Shown: piece after piece, positions 48,919 to 58,444 of the stretch
Layout of the letters: each line of letters opens with the position of its first letter
How positions within the stretch are numbered: the stretch's first letter is position 1
NCBI RefSeq assembly: GCF_030504625.1
Contig: NZ_JAUKWH010000003.1
Span: 1-64,000, forward strand
Direction of reading: 5' to 3'
Length of the DNA stretch: 64,000 nucleotides
DNA from: Neisseria sp. MVDL19-042950
Lineage (GTDB): Bacteria > Pseudomonadota > Gammaproteobacteria > Burkholderiales > Neisseriaceae
The notes under the pieces: generated by a model
The model's input: the letters and a program-made list of their open reading frames with translations, nothing else
Database searches by the model: none
Told to the model about the DNA's origin: nothing
Position numbers and translations under genes: made by a program

Positions 48919-49824
48919 ATGCTTACCTTCCAACAAATTATCTTTAAATTACAGAATTTCTGGGCCGAACGCGGCTGCACCGTCTTACAACCTTTTGATC
49001 TGGAAGTCGGTGCCGGCACCAGCCACCCCGCCACTTGCCTGCGCGCATTAGGGCCCGAACCGTGGTATGCCGCTTACGTGCAACCCAGCCGCCGCCCCAA
49101 AGACGGCCGCTACGGCGACAATCCCAACCGCCTCCAGCACTATTACCAATTTCAGGTGGCCTTAAAGCCCGCCCCTGCCGACTTCCAAGAGCAATACCTT
49201 GATTCATTGCGCGAACTCGGCATCGACCCGCAAGTACACGATATCCGTTTTGTTGAAGACGACTGGGAAAATCCCACTCTCGGCGCATGGGGCTTGGGCT
49301 GGGAAGTATGGCTCAACGGTATGGAAGTAACCCAGTTTACCTACTTCCAACAAGTCGGCGGCCTTGATTGCTCTCCCGTTTTGGGCGAAATCACCTACGG
49401 CATCGAGCGTTTGGCTATGTATCTGCAAGGCGTGGAAAACGTGTATGACTTGGTATGGTCCAAAACCCCCGACGGTCAAATCATCACTTACGGCGACGTT
49501 TACCACCAAAACGAAGTGGAACAATCCACCTACAATTTTGAATACGCCAACGTCGAACTCCTGCTGCAAAACTTCAACAACTTCGAAGCCGAAGCCAAGC
49601 GCTTGCTGGAGGTGGAAGACACTTCGTTGGCACTGCCCGCCTACGAAATGGTACTCAAGGCCGGCCACACCTTTAACCTGCTTGATTCCCGCGGTGCCAT
49701 TTCCGTAACCGAACGCGCCACCTACATCGGCCGCATCCGCGCTTTAAGCCGGATTGTGGCACAGAAATTTGTGGAGAGCCGCGAGAAATTGGGTTTTCCG
49801 TTGATTAAGGATAAAACTGTTTAA
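48919..49824 (+). CDS. glyQ: Glycyl-tRNA synthetase alpha subunit
   Basis: The 301-residue class II synthetase subunit starts [20 protein letters not shown] and has [30 protein letters not shown] and [21 protein letters not shown]. It activates glycine as part of the alpha2-beta2 enzyme. glyS follows, but an unrelated gene is inserted between the two. Confidence 0.97.
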   Translation: MLTFQQIIFKLQNFWAERGCTVLQPFDLEVGAGTSHPATCLRALGPEPWYAAYVQPSRRPKDGRYGDNPNRLQHYYQFQVALKPAPADFQEQYLDSLRELGIDPQVHDIRFVEDDWENPTLGAWGLGWEVWLNGMEVTQFTYFQQVGGLDCSPVLGEITYGIERLAMYLQGVENVYDLVWSKTPDGQIITYGDVYHQNEVEQSTYNFEYANVELLLQNFNNFEAEAKRLLEVEDTSLALPAYEMVLKAGHTFNLLDSRGAISVTERATYIGRIRALSRIVAQKFVESREKLGFPLIKDKTV

Positions 49825-49840
49825 AACAGGCTTTAAGACT

Positions 49841-50281
49841 ATGAGTAAAGTACCTTTTGATTTGAAACCAAATGACATTATTAAGCGTTCAGAATTACAT
49901 GATAAATTTGGTGGAAGTCGTCAAAGTGGCATTTCTCCATCTTTAAAGTCGAATAGCGTTTTTATTTTCACCAATCCTGAACATGGTGAAGAGCACGGTT
50001 ACTATGATAGCTGGGATAAAAATGGCCAAGTATTTCATTATTCAGGCGAAGGTCAAACTGGCGACCAAGAAATGAAACGTGGCAATAAAGCCATCTTTCA
50101 ACACAAAAGCGATAATCGTGCTTTATATGTTTTTCAGCACACTGAAAAAACAGGCTATGTTCGTTATATTGGTGAGTTTCAAATTGACGAGCTAAAACCT
50201 TATTCGGTCAAACAAGAACATAGCACTAACAATGGCCCCAAACGAAATGTGTTCATATTTCATTTAAACAAACTGAAATAA
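49841..50281 (+). CDS. Orphan SRA-like (ScoMcrA-type) DNA-recognition domain protein
   Basis: The 146-residue protein shows the pattern GGSRQSGISPS, SVFIFTNPEHGEEHGYYDSW, FHYSGEGQTGDQEM, GNKAIFQH and YVFQHTEKTGYVRYIGEF. This resembles the SRA-like module of ScoMcrA-type modification-dependent HNH nucleases, which recognises modified DNA. The nuclease part is absent and the protein ends soon after the module. It is more AT-rich than glyQ and glyS and sits 16 bp after glyQ, so it looks like a foreign insertion. It could be a nuclease remnant or a stand-alone modified-base reader. The family call is from memory of the motif. Confidence 0.6.
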   Translation: MSKVPFDLKPNDIIKRSELHDKFGGSRQSGISPSLKSNSVFIFTNPEHGEEHGYYDSWDKNGQVFHYSGEGQTGDQEMKRGNKAIFQHKSDNRALYVFQHTEKTGYVRYIGEFQIDELKPYSVKQEHSTNNGPKRNVFIFHLNKLK

Positions 50282-50325
50282 TTTCAGACGGCCTAAGCAA
50301 AAAATTAAACTTGAAAGCATCCCAA

Positions 50326-52386
50326 ATGACCCAAACCCTGTTAATCGAACTCCTTACCGAAGAGCTCCCCCCCAAAGCCCTCAACAACTTGGGCAACAGC
50401 CTTGCCGCTTCCATCGTCGAAGGCTTGGAAAAAGAACAATTTATCGAAGGTGCGCCCGAATATACCGCCTACGCTTCGCCCCGCCGCTTGGCCGTGCAAG
50501 TGAAAAACGTTAAAGCTGCACAGGCCAACCGCTTGGTGGTGAAAAAAGGCCCGAGCGTTGCCGCCGGCATGAAAGACGGTGTGCCGACCAAAGCGTTGGA
50601 AGGCTTTGCCCGCTCTTGCGACACCGATATTGCCAGTCTGAAAATCGACAACGACGGCAAACAAGATGTGTATGCCTACGAATTTACCCAACAAGGCCAG
50701 CCTTTGGCGGCCTTGATCAGCGACATTTTGGCGCAAGCCGTGAAAAAGCTGCCGATTCCCAAAGTGATGCGCTGGGGCAGCAGCACACATACCTTTGTGC
50801 GCCCGGTACACGGTTTGGTGGTTATGCACGGCGCAGACACCGTACCGGCTTCGGTATTGGGTTTGAATAGCCGCAACCACACCCTCGGCCACCGCTTTTT
50901 AAGCAGCGGCGACATCGTATTCCCAAATGCTGACAGCTATGCCAAAAAAATGCGCCATGAAGGAAAAGTGATTCCTTCGTTTGCCGAACGCAAAGCCGCC
51001 ATTCAGACGGCCTTAAACGAACAAGCAGGCCGTCTGAATGCCACGGTCGCCGCCGACGAAGCCCTGCTCGACGAAGTAACCGCGCTGGTGGAATGGCCGG
51101 TGGTGTTGGAAGCGCAGTTTGAAGAACACTTCCTCGCCGTGCCGCAAGAATGCCTGATTCTCACCATGCAGCAAAACCAAAAATACTTCCCACTGCTCGA
51201 TCAAAACGGCAAGCTGATGAACCGCTTCCTGCTCGTTTCCAACCTGCAAGCCGAAGACCCGAGCCACATCATTCACGGCAACGAACGCGTATTGCGCGCC
51301 CGCCTCGCCGATGCCGAATTCTTCTATAAGCAAGACCAAAAAGCCACTTTGGAAAGCCGCCTGCCCAAACTGGAAAATGTGGTGTACCACAACAAACTGG
51401 GCAACCAAGCCGAGCGCATCAGCCGCCTGATGAGCATCAGCGGCCACATCGCCAAAGCATTGGGCGCCGACGTTGCCGTTACCGAACGCGCCGCCCGCTT
51501 GGCCAAAGCCGACCTCGTTACCGAAATGGTCGGCGAATTCCCCGAACTGCAAGGCACCATGGGCAAATACTACGCCCGCTTGGACGGCGAAAGCGAAGAA
51601 ATAGCCCAAGCCATCGAAGCGCATTACCAACCCCGTTTCGCCGGCGACGACTTGCCGCAAAGCACAACCGCCACCGCCGTGGCGCTGGCCGACAAACTGG
51701 AAACCCTCGTCGGCATTTGGGGCATCGGCCTGATCCCCACCGGCGACAAAGACCCCTACGCCCTGCGCCGTTCCGCACTGGGTATCTTGCGCATGTTGAT
51801 GCAACACGATTTGAACATCAACGACCTGCTTCAGACGGCCTACAACAGTTTCCCGCAAGGCAAACTCGCCGACAACACCGTTGCCGAAGTCGCCGAATTC
51901 ATGCAGGCGCGCTTGGCCGTGCTGCTGCAAAACGACCATCCGCAAGACATCGTCGCTGCCGTATTGGCCAAACAACCCAGCCGCCTGAACGATCTCTCTG
52001 CCAAACTGCAAGCCGTGGCCGCGTTCAAACAACTGCCCGAAGCTGCCGCCCTTGCCGCCGCCAACAAGCGCGTGCAAAACCTGCTCAAAAAGGCCGATGC
52101 CGAATTGAGCGCGGTAAACGAAAGCCTGTTGCAGCAAGACGAAGAGAAAGCCCTGTTCACCGCAGCACAAGCCCTGCAACCGAAAATCGAAGCCGCATTG
52201 GCCGCCCAAGATTTTCAGACGGCCTTATCCGCTTTGGCTTCGGTGAAACCGCAAGTGGATGCCTTCTTCGACAATGTGATGGTAATGGCCGACGATGCCG
52301 CCGTAAAACAAAACCGCTTGAATCTGTTGAAACAACTGGCGGATTTGATGAACGCCGTGGCAGATATTGCCTTATTGGGAGAATAG
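50326..52386 (+). CDS. glyS: Glycyl-tRNA synthetase beta subunit
   Basis: The 686-residue subunit carries the tRNA-binding parts of the tetrameric enzyme. It begins with the family start TLLIELLTEELPPKAL and has the YASPRRLAV segment, KVMRWG, the HD-like middle domain and a C-terminal DALR-type anticodon-binding domain. Several DUS are in frame. The ATG at 50326 fits the family; the upstream TTG (50311) is less likely. A DUS hairpin terminator follows at 52407-52438. Confidence 0.96.
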   Translation: MTQTLLIELLTEELPPKALNNLGNSLAASIVEGLEKEQFIEGAPEYTAYASPRRLAVQVKNVKAAQANRLVVKKGPSVAAGMKDGVPTKALEGFARSCDTDIASLKIDNDGKQDVYAYEFTQQGQPLAALISDILAQAVKKLPIPKVMRWGSSTHTFVRPVHGLVVMHGADTVPASVLGLNSRNHTLGHRFLSSGDIVFPNADSYAKKMRHEGKVIPSFAERKAAIQTALNEQAGRLNATVAADEALLDEVTALVEWPVVLEAQFEEHFLAVPQECLILTMQQNQKYFPLLDQNGKLMNRFLLVSNLQAEDPSHIIHGNERVLRARLADAEFFYKQDQKATLESRLPKLENVVYHNKLGNQAERISRLMSISGHIAKALGADVAVTERAARLAKADLVTEMVGEFPELQGTMGKYYARLDGESEEIAQAIEAHYQPRFAGDDLPQSTTATAVALADKLETLVGIWGIGLIPTGDKDPYALRRSALGILRMLMQHDLNINDLLQTAYNSFPQGKLADNTVAEVAEFMQARLAVLLQNDHPQDIVAAVLAKQPSRLNDLSAKLQAVAAFKQLPEAAALAAANKRVQNLLKKADAELSAVNESLLQQDEEKALFTAAQALQPKIEAALAAQDFQTALSALASVKPQVDAFFDNVMVMADDAAVKQNRLNLLKQLADLMNAVADIALLGE

Positions 52387-52406
52387 CCCGATTCAACCGG
52401 ATAAAC

Positions 52407-52438
52407 AGGCCGTCTGAAATGCATTTTTCAGACGGCCT
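52407..52438 (+). terminator. DUS inverted-pair terminator of glyS
   Basis: AGGCCGTCTGAA/TTCAGACGGCCT is followed by GTTTAT, 20 bp after the stop codon. Confidence 0.75.
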
Positions 52439-52525
52439 GTTTATCTATTAATGTCTATATTTTTGATACAATACCGAATCTATATCATCTTGCGGCCTGC
52501 AGGCCGTCTGAAAACAAAGCCCGCC

Positions 52526-52960
52526 ATGTACGACCATATCAGCTTCCATACCGCGGAAAACTATCCGACCGACCTGCCTAAAACCCATGCCGCCCACCAT
52601 ATCGGCTATTACTATGCATGGGCCGTTTCGCAAAATCTGCACAGCCCCGAAGCCGAAACGTTGCCGCAGTTTGACGAGCTGCAAAACGGCACCGTTTCCG
52701 GTGCAGAATTCGTACTGAAACAACTAAAAGGCGGTATCGATAAAACCTGCTTCAACGACTTAGGCAACCGCTTCACCCAGTATTACTACGACGATGAAGA
52801 TGAAGGCTATGGAAACTTTATGACTGATTATTTTCAAACATTGGGCATCGAAAGTGAAAACGAATTCTATCGCACTCAAGATAATCGAGAAAATCAAAGC
52901 CTCCTGAATCAAACTTTTCAGACGGCCTTTGACAAATGGTTGGACAGCTTAAAACCGTAA
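52526..52960 (+). CDS. Hypothetical acidic cytoplasmic protein
   Basis: The 144-residue protein is acidic and aromatic-rich (YYYDDEDEGYGNFMTDYF). It begins MYDHISFHTAENYPTDLPKT and then has AAHHIGYYYAWAV. There is no signal or membrane segment. The style recalls small immunity- or SMI1-like proteins and uncharacterised DUF families found singly in Proteobacteria. I cannot name the family. A DUS lies inside the 3' end of the frame. Confidence 0.65.
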   Translation: MYDHISFHTAENYPTDLPKTHAAHHIGYYYAWAVSQNLHSPEAETLPQFDELQNGTVSGAEFVLKQLKGGIDKTCFNDLGNRFTQYYYDDEDEGYGNFMTDYFQTLGIESENEFYRTQDNRENQSLLNQTFQTAFDKWLDSLKP

Positions 52961-53019
52961 CCCCCCCGACTCAAAGGGCATACTTACTATTACGAACTCG
53001 ATAAAAACGGAAATGAATC

Positions 53020-54036
53020 ATGGCTATATTGGTTACAGGAGGAGCGGGCTTTATCGGTTCGCACACCGTTGTATCGCTCGGAGAAGCAGGATACGACATC
53101 GTGATCATCGATAATCTCTGCAACTCTTCCCCCAACATCCTTCCGCGCCTTGAACAAATGATTGGAAAGAATATCCCTTTTTATCACGGCGATATTCGCA
53201 ACAGAGAACTATTGCAACAAATATTTGCCGCCCACCCTATTGAGGCGGTAATACATTTTGCAGGATTAAAAGCCGTAGGCGAAAGCGTAGAACAGCCTCT
53301 TAAATACTATAACAACAATGTTTACGGCAGTTTGGTACTCATCGAAGAAATGAGCAAAGCCGGCGTTTTTAACATCATTTTCAGCTCTTCCGCAACCGTT
53401 TACGGCACACCTCCGCGCATACCGGTTACCGAAGACATGCCGACCGGTTTAACCGCCAATCCATACGGCCAAACCAAGCATATAGTAGAAAATATCTTGA
53501 AAGATACTGCTGCTGCCGATACCCGTTGGAGTGCCATTATATTGCGCTACTTCAACCCAGTCGGCGCACATGAAAGCGGTAGAATCGGCGAGAGCCCGCA
53601 TGGAATACCCAATAATCTCCTGCCCTATATCTGTCAAGTAGCTTCAGGGAAAATCGAACAACTCAAAGTATTCGGCAGCGATTACCCTACCCCCGACGGC
53701 ACGGGAATCCGCGACTACATCCATGTTGTCGACTTGGCAGAAGGCCATCTGAAAGCCATGCAAGTCAAACAAAACCAACCCGGCCTTCATATTTACAATT
53801 TAGGCACGGGAAAAGGGCATTCAGTATTAGAAATAGTTAAAACTTTTGAAGAAACAACGGGTATAACCATCCCTTACACCCTATGCCCGAGACGGGACGG
53901 CGATATCGCCGAATATTATGCGGACACAAAAAAAGCCAATCTTGAATTAGAGTGGAGTGCCCAGCGGAGTTTGCAAACCATTATGCGGGATGCCTGGCTT
54001 TGGCAATGCAGCAATCCTCACGGATATGCCAATTAA
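53020..54036 (+). CDS. galE: UDP-glucose 4-epimerase
   Basis: The 338-residue SDR enzyme supplies UDP-galactose for lipooligosaccharide. It has the NAD motif GGAGFIGSH, catalytic Ser in SSSATVYG and the Tyr-x3-Lys pair in NPYGQTKH, plus the substrate loop NPVGAHESGRIGE. It opens the LOS gene block. Confidence 0.96.
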   Translation: MAILVTGGAGFIGSHTVVSLGEAGYDIVIIDNLCNSSPNILPRLEQMIGKNIPFYHGDIRNRELLQQIFAAHPIEAVIHFAGLKAVGESVEQPLKYYNNNVYGSLVLIEEMSKAGVFNIIFSSSATVYGTPPRIPVTEDMPTGLTANPYGQTKHIVENILKDTAAADTRWSAIILRYFNPVGAHESGRIGESPHGIPNNLLPYICQVASGKIEQLKVFGSDYPTPDGTGIRDYIHVVDLAEGHLKAMQVKQNQPGLHIYNLGTGKGHSVLEIVKTFEETTGITIPYTLCPRRDGDIAEYYADTKKANLELEWSAQRSLQTIMRDAWLWQCSNPHGYAN

Positions 54037-54141
54037 GCATTCTTCTTTATTTACCTTTTGTGCCGACATGCTCTTCATAACAGCTTACTGCGCCATCGTT
54101 AAAATACATCTAAATATACCAAGAGAATCCGAGATTTGATT

Positions 54142-55032
54142 ATGCTAACGAATTACGTTATCAGTATTAAAACTGCTATAGAACGCAGACGGCATCTTCA
54201 ACAACAATTTGCCCAACAAAATATTCCTTTTACTTTTTTCGATGCCTTAACTCCTTCTGAAACGTTAGATCAAGCCATCCGCCGGCACCTTCCCAATCTG
54301 GCACATGCCGATCATTTGACCTCCGGTGAAAAAGCATGCTTCATGAGCCACGTTTTATTATGGCAAAAATGCATTGATGAAAATCTGCCATATATTGCCG
54401 TTTACGAAGATGATGTTTTGTTAGGAGAAAATGCCGCTTGTTTTTTGCGTGATGCAAGCTGGCTGGATAAGCGTTTTTCTTCAGAACATACTTTCATCGT
54501 GCGCCTTGAAACTTCTTTATTGCCTTCGGTGTATTATCCCTGCCCGGCAGTATTACCGCATGTAAACCGACATTTTTCCTTACTCGGAAGCACGCAGTGG
54601 GGGACTGCAGGATATATTATTTCGTTTAAAGCAGCACAATTACTCCTTCAAGTATTGCCCACCTTTACCGACGAAGAACTCAAGGCAATCGATATCTTGA
54701 TGTTCGGCACACTCATACTCCGCCCCGATTTATTAATCTGCCAAATGGAACCGGCCTTGTGTATACAAGAAGACAAATATAATGAAAAAATCACTCTGCA
54801 CAGCCAACTGGAACAAGACCGCAAAGAAAAACACATCGCCTTACATGCAGAACCTCCCGTTCCAGCACCGCCGAAAAAATCATGGAAACAGCGTTTAATT
54901 CATGCTTTAACAAAAATCAGCCGCGAACGTGAAAAATATCGGCAACGGATTATTGACGAATATATCGCTGAGTGCGGGGATATACTCAAACAACATGAAG
55001 ATAGCCGGAAAAAAATCGTCCCATTCCAATAA
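54142..55032 (+). CDS. Glycosyltransferase family 25 (LOS)
   Basis: The 296-residue GT25 enzyme has NYVISIKTAIERRRHLQQQF at the start, GEKACFMSHVLLW, the DxD-like YEDDVLLG and GTAGYIIS. These are shared with LgtB, LgtE and Lex1 enzymes that add galactose to LOS. The C-terminus (from about 235) is a long basic helical extension. The start at ATG 54142 is preferred to TTG 54136. AT content rises from here to about 57 kb. Confidence 0.88.
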   Translation: MLTNYVISIKTAIERRRHLQQQFAQQNIPFTFFDALTPSETLDQAIRRHLPNLAHADHLTSGEKACFMSHVLLWQKCIDENLPYIAVYEDDVLLGENAACFLRDASWLDKRFSSEHTFIVRLETSLLPSVYYPCPAVLPHVNRHFSLLGSTQWGTAGYIISFKAAQLLLQVLPTFTDEELKAIDILMFGTLILRPDLLICQMEPALCIQEDKYNEKITLHSQLEQDRKEKHIALHAEPPVPAPPKKSWKQRLIHALTKISREREKYRQRIIDEYIAECGDILKQHEDSRKKIVPFQ

Positions 55033-55078
55033 ATAAAAGGCTTGCTCATTCTTTTAAATAGATAGAAACTAAAAAATA

Positions 55079-56158
55079 ATGCATTTATTCAAAAAATTGA
55101 TCGTTTTACTTTGCGGACGTAAAAAGCCTTGTCGGAATTTCGACTTCAAAAACGTCTCTTCGATCCTTATCCGTCCTTTCGGCTATGCTTTAGGAGACGC
55201 GATGATTCATCTTGCCTACGCCCGCCAATTAAAATCAATATATCCCCATGTCCGCCTCGGTGTGTTAGTAGGCCGAAACCGCGATATTTTCGCCCAAAGC
55301 CCTTTGTTTGACGAACTCGTTGACGATTCATTCGCGAGCTATTGGCGCAACCGTAAAAAATGGCAACTGATGTTGGATCTTTGTGAAACATTCAACACTC
55401 CGAATCTGATTGCCGACGCTGTTTTGGCTCCCGAAGCTGTGATGATTTTTTCCAAACAAAACAAAAAACACTATAATTTGGACAATATCTCCAATTACGA
55501 TTTCCGTTGCCCGTTTAATCCCGACAGCCACGTTATCGAACATTTACGCACATCCAAATTTGCTGAATATTTCGATATTCCGCAAGTAAAACCCGAATTG
55601 TCGGTTTCACAAAGTGAAATCGATAAAATTATGGCTTTTTGGCAACCTGATACAGCCGCAAGCAATAGCACGATTAAAATTTTAGTTGCTCCTCAAGGCA
55701 GTTTTAAAGCAGGCAAATATATTCCCGAAGAAGAACTTGCGGCCCTATTAAACCAATGCAACAAAGAATATCTGCAATATGTCCGATTTATCATGTGCCG
55801 TACCACTAACAGCGAAGCATATTTCAATCGGTTAAAAAGCCTGTGTAATTCGAATGTAGCCATTTCCTTGTCTCCTCCCACCCGCTTAGGGCAATATCTG
55901 GCGTTGGCAGCATCGGCAGACATCGTTATCGGCGTAGACAGTGGTACAGTCCATTTGGCATGTGCCCTAAAAAAACCTTTATTAAGCTTTTATGCCAACC
56001 ACAACTTGCACTTATGGCACCCGCTCCCCCACGACGGCGTACCCCATTTGATGGTTGTTGCGCCATCGGAAGATAAAAATTCTAAGGAAACTCGCAATTT
56101 CCCGTTGGAACAAGCTGCTGATTGGTTAAATACACAAATCAAAGCACACTTAGCCTAA
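55079..56158 (+). CDS. Glycosyltransferase family 9 (heptosyltransferase-like), copy 1
   Basis: The 359-residue GT-B enzyme has an N-terminal SSILIRPFGYALGDAMIHLAYAR and the GT9 signature IVIGVDSGTVHLACALKKPLL near residue 300. It probably transfers a heptose or similar sugar in the LOS core. Its neighbour at 56220-57353 is a close paralogue. It has few GC-rich codons and no DUS, unlike the flanking genes. Confidence 0.87.
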   Translation: MHLFKKLIVLLCGRKKPCRNFDFKNVSSILIRPFGYALGDAMIHLAYARQLKSIYPHVRLGVLVGRNRDIFAQSPLFDELVDDSFASYWRNRKKWQLMLDLCETFNTPNLIADAVLAPEAVMIFSKQNKKHYNLDNISNYDFRCPFNPDSHVIEHLRTSKFAEYFDIPQVKPELSVSQSEIDKIMAFWQPDTAASNSTIKILVAPQGSFKAGKYIPEEELAALLNQCNKEYLQYVRFIMCRTTNSEAYFNRLKSLCNSNVAISLSPPTRLGQYLALAASADIVIGVDSGTVHLACALKKPLLSFYANHNLHLWHPLPHDGVPHLMVVAPSEDKNSKETRNFPLEQAADWLNTQIKAHLA

Positions 56159-56219
56159 TAATACGATCATTTATTTTCCATAAGGCTGTCTGAAAACAAC
56201 GGCTAAGGAATATTTAAGC

Positions 56220-57353
56220 ATGAAACCAAAATTATCTAAGCAACTCGTTATCCGTTTGTTTGGGCAAAAGAAACCTTGCCCGGATTTTAATTTCGAACAG
56301 GTGGAATCGATTCTGATCCGCCCCTTGGGTGATGCGGTAGGCGATGCCGTAATCAATCTTGCCTATGCTCGGCAACTAAAAGATATGTATCCGAATTTAA
56401 AACTCGGCATATTGGTTACTGATAGGAACAAAGATATTTTTGCCCATTCCGATTTAATAGACGAACTCATTGAAAAAAAGCCTGCCAACTATTTGAAGCA
56501 TCGTAAAAAATGGCAGTTGATGCTGGACTTTGAAGAGCAACTGGACAGCCGCAGCATTATCGCTGCGTCTGTATTGTCTCCCGATGCTGTCATGATTTTC
56601 AAAAAACGCGACCGCAAATATTACAGCATGCAAAACATCCGCAACTACGACTTCTACTGCCCTTACAATCCGGACAACCATGTATCCGAGCACTTATGCA
56701 CTTCCAAATTTGCAGAATATTTCACAATTCCTCAACCACATTCATATCTGTCTATTCCCGAAGCAGAACAAAATCAGGTTGTTCCATATTGGCAGGAAAA
56801 CGGTTCCCGCAAAGTCAGGATATATATTGCACCGCAAGGAAGTGTCAAATTCAAGCGTCTACCTGAAAACGAATTGGCTGAACTTTTAAACAAATGCGAT
56901 AAATCGCTATTGCCTAAAGTACAATTCGTAATGTGCAACTCAAAAAACAGCGAAGAGTATTTCGCCCGTTTGAAATCGTTATGTGATCACGATATCCCTT
57001 TGATTTTATCACCCAAGACTTCATTGCCCCAATATGTTGCCCTTACCGCTTCTTCAGATATTGTTATCGGTGTCGACAGCGGCACCGTTCATCTTGCCTG
57101 CGCACTAAGCAAACCTTTACTGAGCTTTTACACTAGCCATAATATCCACTCGTGGAGTCCTCTACATAATGAAGGCGTTCCTCATTTGATGGTGGTAGCG
57201 GAATCCGGCATGAGAAAGTCGGAAGATGAATTGGCAAGTTGGACGGCAAGAGAAAAATTTCCTCTGGATAACGCTACACAATGGCTGAATGCACAAATCA
57301 GCGAACAAATTGCTAAACATCCTGTTCAAACGTCCCAACCAACTACAACATAA
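56220..57353 (+). CDS. Glycosyltransferase family 9 (heptosyltransferase-like), copy 2
   Basis: The 377-residue paralogue of the preceding gene aligns along its whole length (ESILIRPLGDAVGDAVINLAYAR, RKKWQLMLD, TSKFAEYF, GVDSGTVHLACALSKPLLSFY), with a slightly longer C-terminus. The pair arose by tandem duplication. It may now add a second residue or use a different donor. A variant DUS (AGGCTGTCTGAA) lies between the two copies. Confidence 0.87.
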   Translation: MKPKLSKQLVIRLFGQKKPCPDFNFEQVESILIRPLGDAVGDAVINLAYARQLKDMYPNLKLGILVTDRNKDIFAHSDLIDELIEKKPANYLKHRKKWQLMLDFEEQLDSRSIIAASVLSPDAVMIFKKRDRKYYSMQNIRNYDFYCPYNPDNHVSEHLCTSKFAEYFTIPQPHSYLSIPEAEQNQVVPYWQENGSRKVRIYIAPQGSVKFKRLPENELAELLNKCDKSLLPKVQFVMCNSKNSEEYFARLKSLCDHDIPLILSPKTSLPQYVALTASSDIVIGVDSGTVHLACALSKPLLSFYTSHNIHSWSPLHNEGVPHLMVVAESGMRKSEDELASWTAREKFPLDNATQWLNAQISEQIAKHPVQTSQPTTT

Positions 57354-57377
57354 TATCAGGCCGTCTGAAAGACCCTT

Positions 57378-58430
57378 ATGCCTCAAAATATCGCCATCAG
57401 CATCAACCGTTTCAACCGCGGCGGCGGCATGGAAAGCTATACATTTGATTTAGTGCGCGGACTCACGGCAAATAATATATCTGTGCGCGTGTATGCCACA
57501 CGTTTCGACACTTCCCTGCCCGAATACGCGCAAATCGACGCGCAAACCGTCAACCAAAAGCGCACTCCCAAAAAACTGCGCCCGTTTTTCTTTGCGCGCC
57601 AGTTGCAGAAACTGCGCCGAAACGGTGAACGGCTGATCGCCTGCAATCCCAGCGACCACGCCGATATTTTCGTCTGCGGCGGCACGCATCTGGGCTATTT
57701 GCGCGGCATGCAGCAGCAAGCCACCCTGCTCGACAAACTCACCATCCGCCGCAACCGCACCAATTACCGCACCGCCAAATCCATCATGGCGCATTCCGCT
57801 TTGATGCAGCGCGAGCTGGTCGAACTCTACGGCGTAAACCCGAACAAAATCCGCGTGGTGTACCCGCCCGCCGACACGCAACGCTTCTTCCCCGTGCCCG
57901 AAGAAACCGCCAACCTCCGCCGCAAATACGGCTTTGGCGAAAACGAAACCGTGTTCCTCTTCCCCTCCACCGGCCACAAACGCAAAGGCTTGGACATGCT
58001 GGCAAACTTTTTCGAACACACCCGTTTGCCGGTTAAACTTGCCGTGGCCGGTTCGCCGCTGCCCCGCCCGATGAACAATGTCATCGAACTCGGATTCTGC
58101 AAAAATATGCCCGAGCTTTACCGCGCGGCGGATTACACCATCATGGCCTCGCTCTACGAACCGTTCGGGCTGGTGGGCGTAGAATCGGTATTGAGCGGCA
58201 CGCGCGTGGTGTTGTCCGACAACATGGCCTGCACGGAAGTGATGAACGACCATGCCGGTTTCTTCTTCTCGCGCACGCGCCCTGAAACATTGGCCGCCGC
58301 CGTGGAACAAGCCGTCGCCCTCAAACAAAGCGGCACGCACAAACTGGCCGACCCGCAACAGGCATTAACTTACAATCCCTCTTTAGAACAGCACATTACC
58401 GAGCTTCAAGCCATGCTTGAGGCCGTCTGA
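57378..58430 (+). CDS. Glycosyltransferase family 4 (LOS core, WaaG/RfaG-like)
   Basis: The 350-residue GT-B enzyme has GGGMESYTFDLVRGL at the acceptor side and the retaining E-x7-E signature EPFGLVGVE near residue 260. KRKGLDML and the GHKR nucleotide-sugar region fit GT4. GC content returns to the chromosomal level here. It overlaps the operon with gmhB, which starts 14 bp later. Confidence 0.89.
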   Translation: MPQNIAISINRFNRGGGMESYTFDLVRGLTANNISVRVYATRFDTSLPEYAQIDAQTVNQKRTPKKLRPFFFARQLQKLRRNGERLIACNPSDHADIFVCGGTHLGYLRGMQQQATLLDKLTIRRNRTNYRTAKSIMAHSALMQRELVELYGVNPNKIRVVYPPADTQRFFPVPEETANLRRKYGFGENETVFLFPSTGHKRKGLDMLANFFEHTRLPVKLAVAGSPLPRPMNNVIELGFCKNMPELYRAADYTIMASLYEPFGLVGVESVLSGTRVVLSDNMACTEVMNDHAGFFFSRTRPETLAAAVEQAVALKQSGTHKLADPQQALTYNPSLEQHITELQAMLEAV

Positions 58431-58444
58431 AAGGTATCGCATAC

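Noticed and set aside
51013-52209. 398-codon leftward open frame
   Set aside because: It is antisense to glyS, Gly/Phe/Val-rich and has no recognisable domain.
57450-58358. 302-codon leftward open frame
   Set aside because: It is antisense to the GT4 gene, which has clear catalytic motifs.
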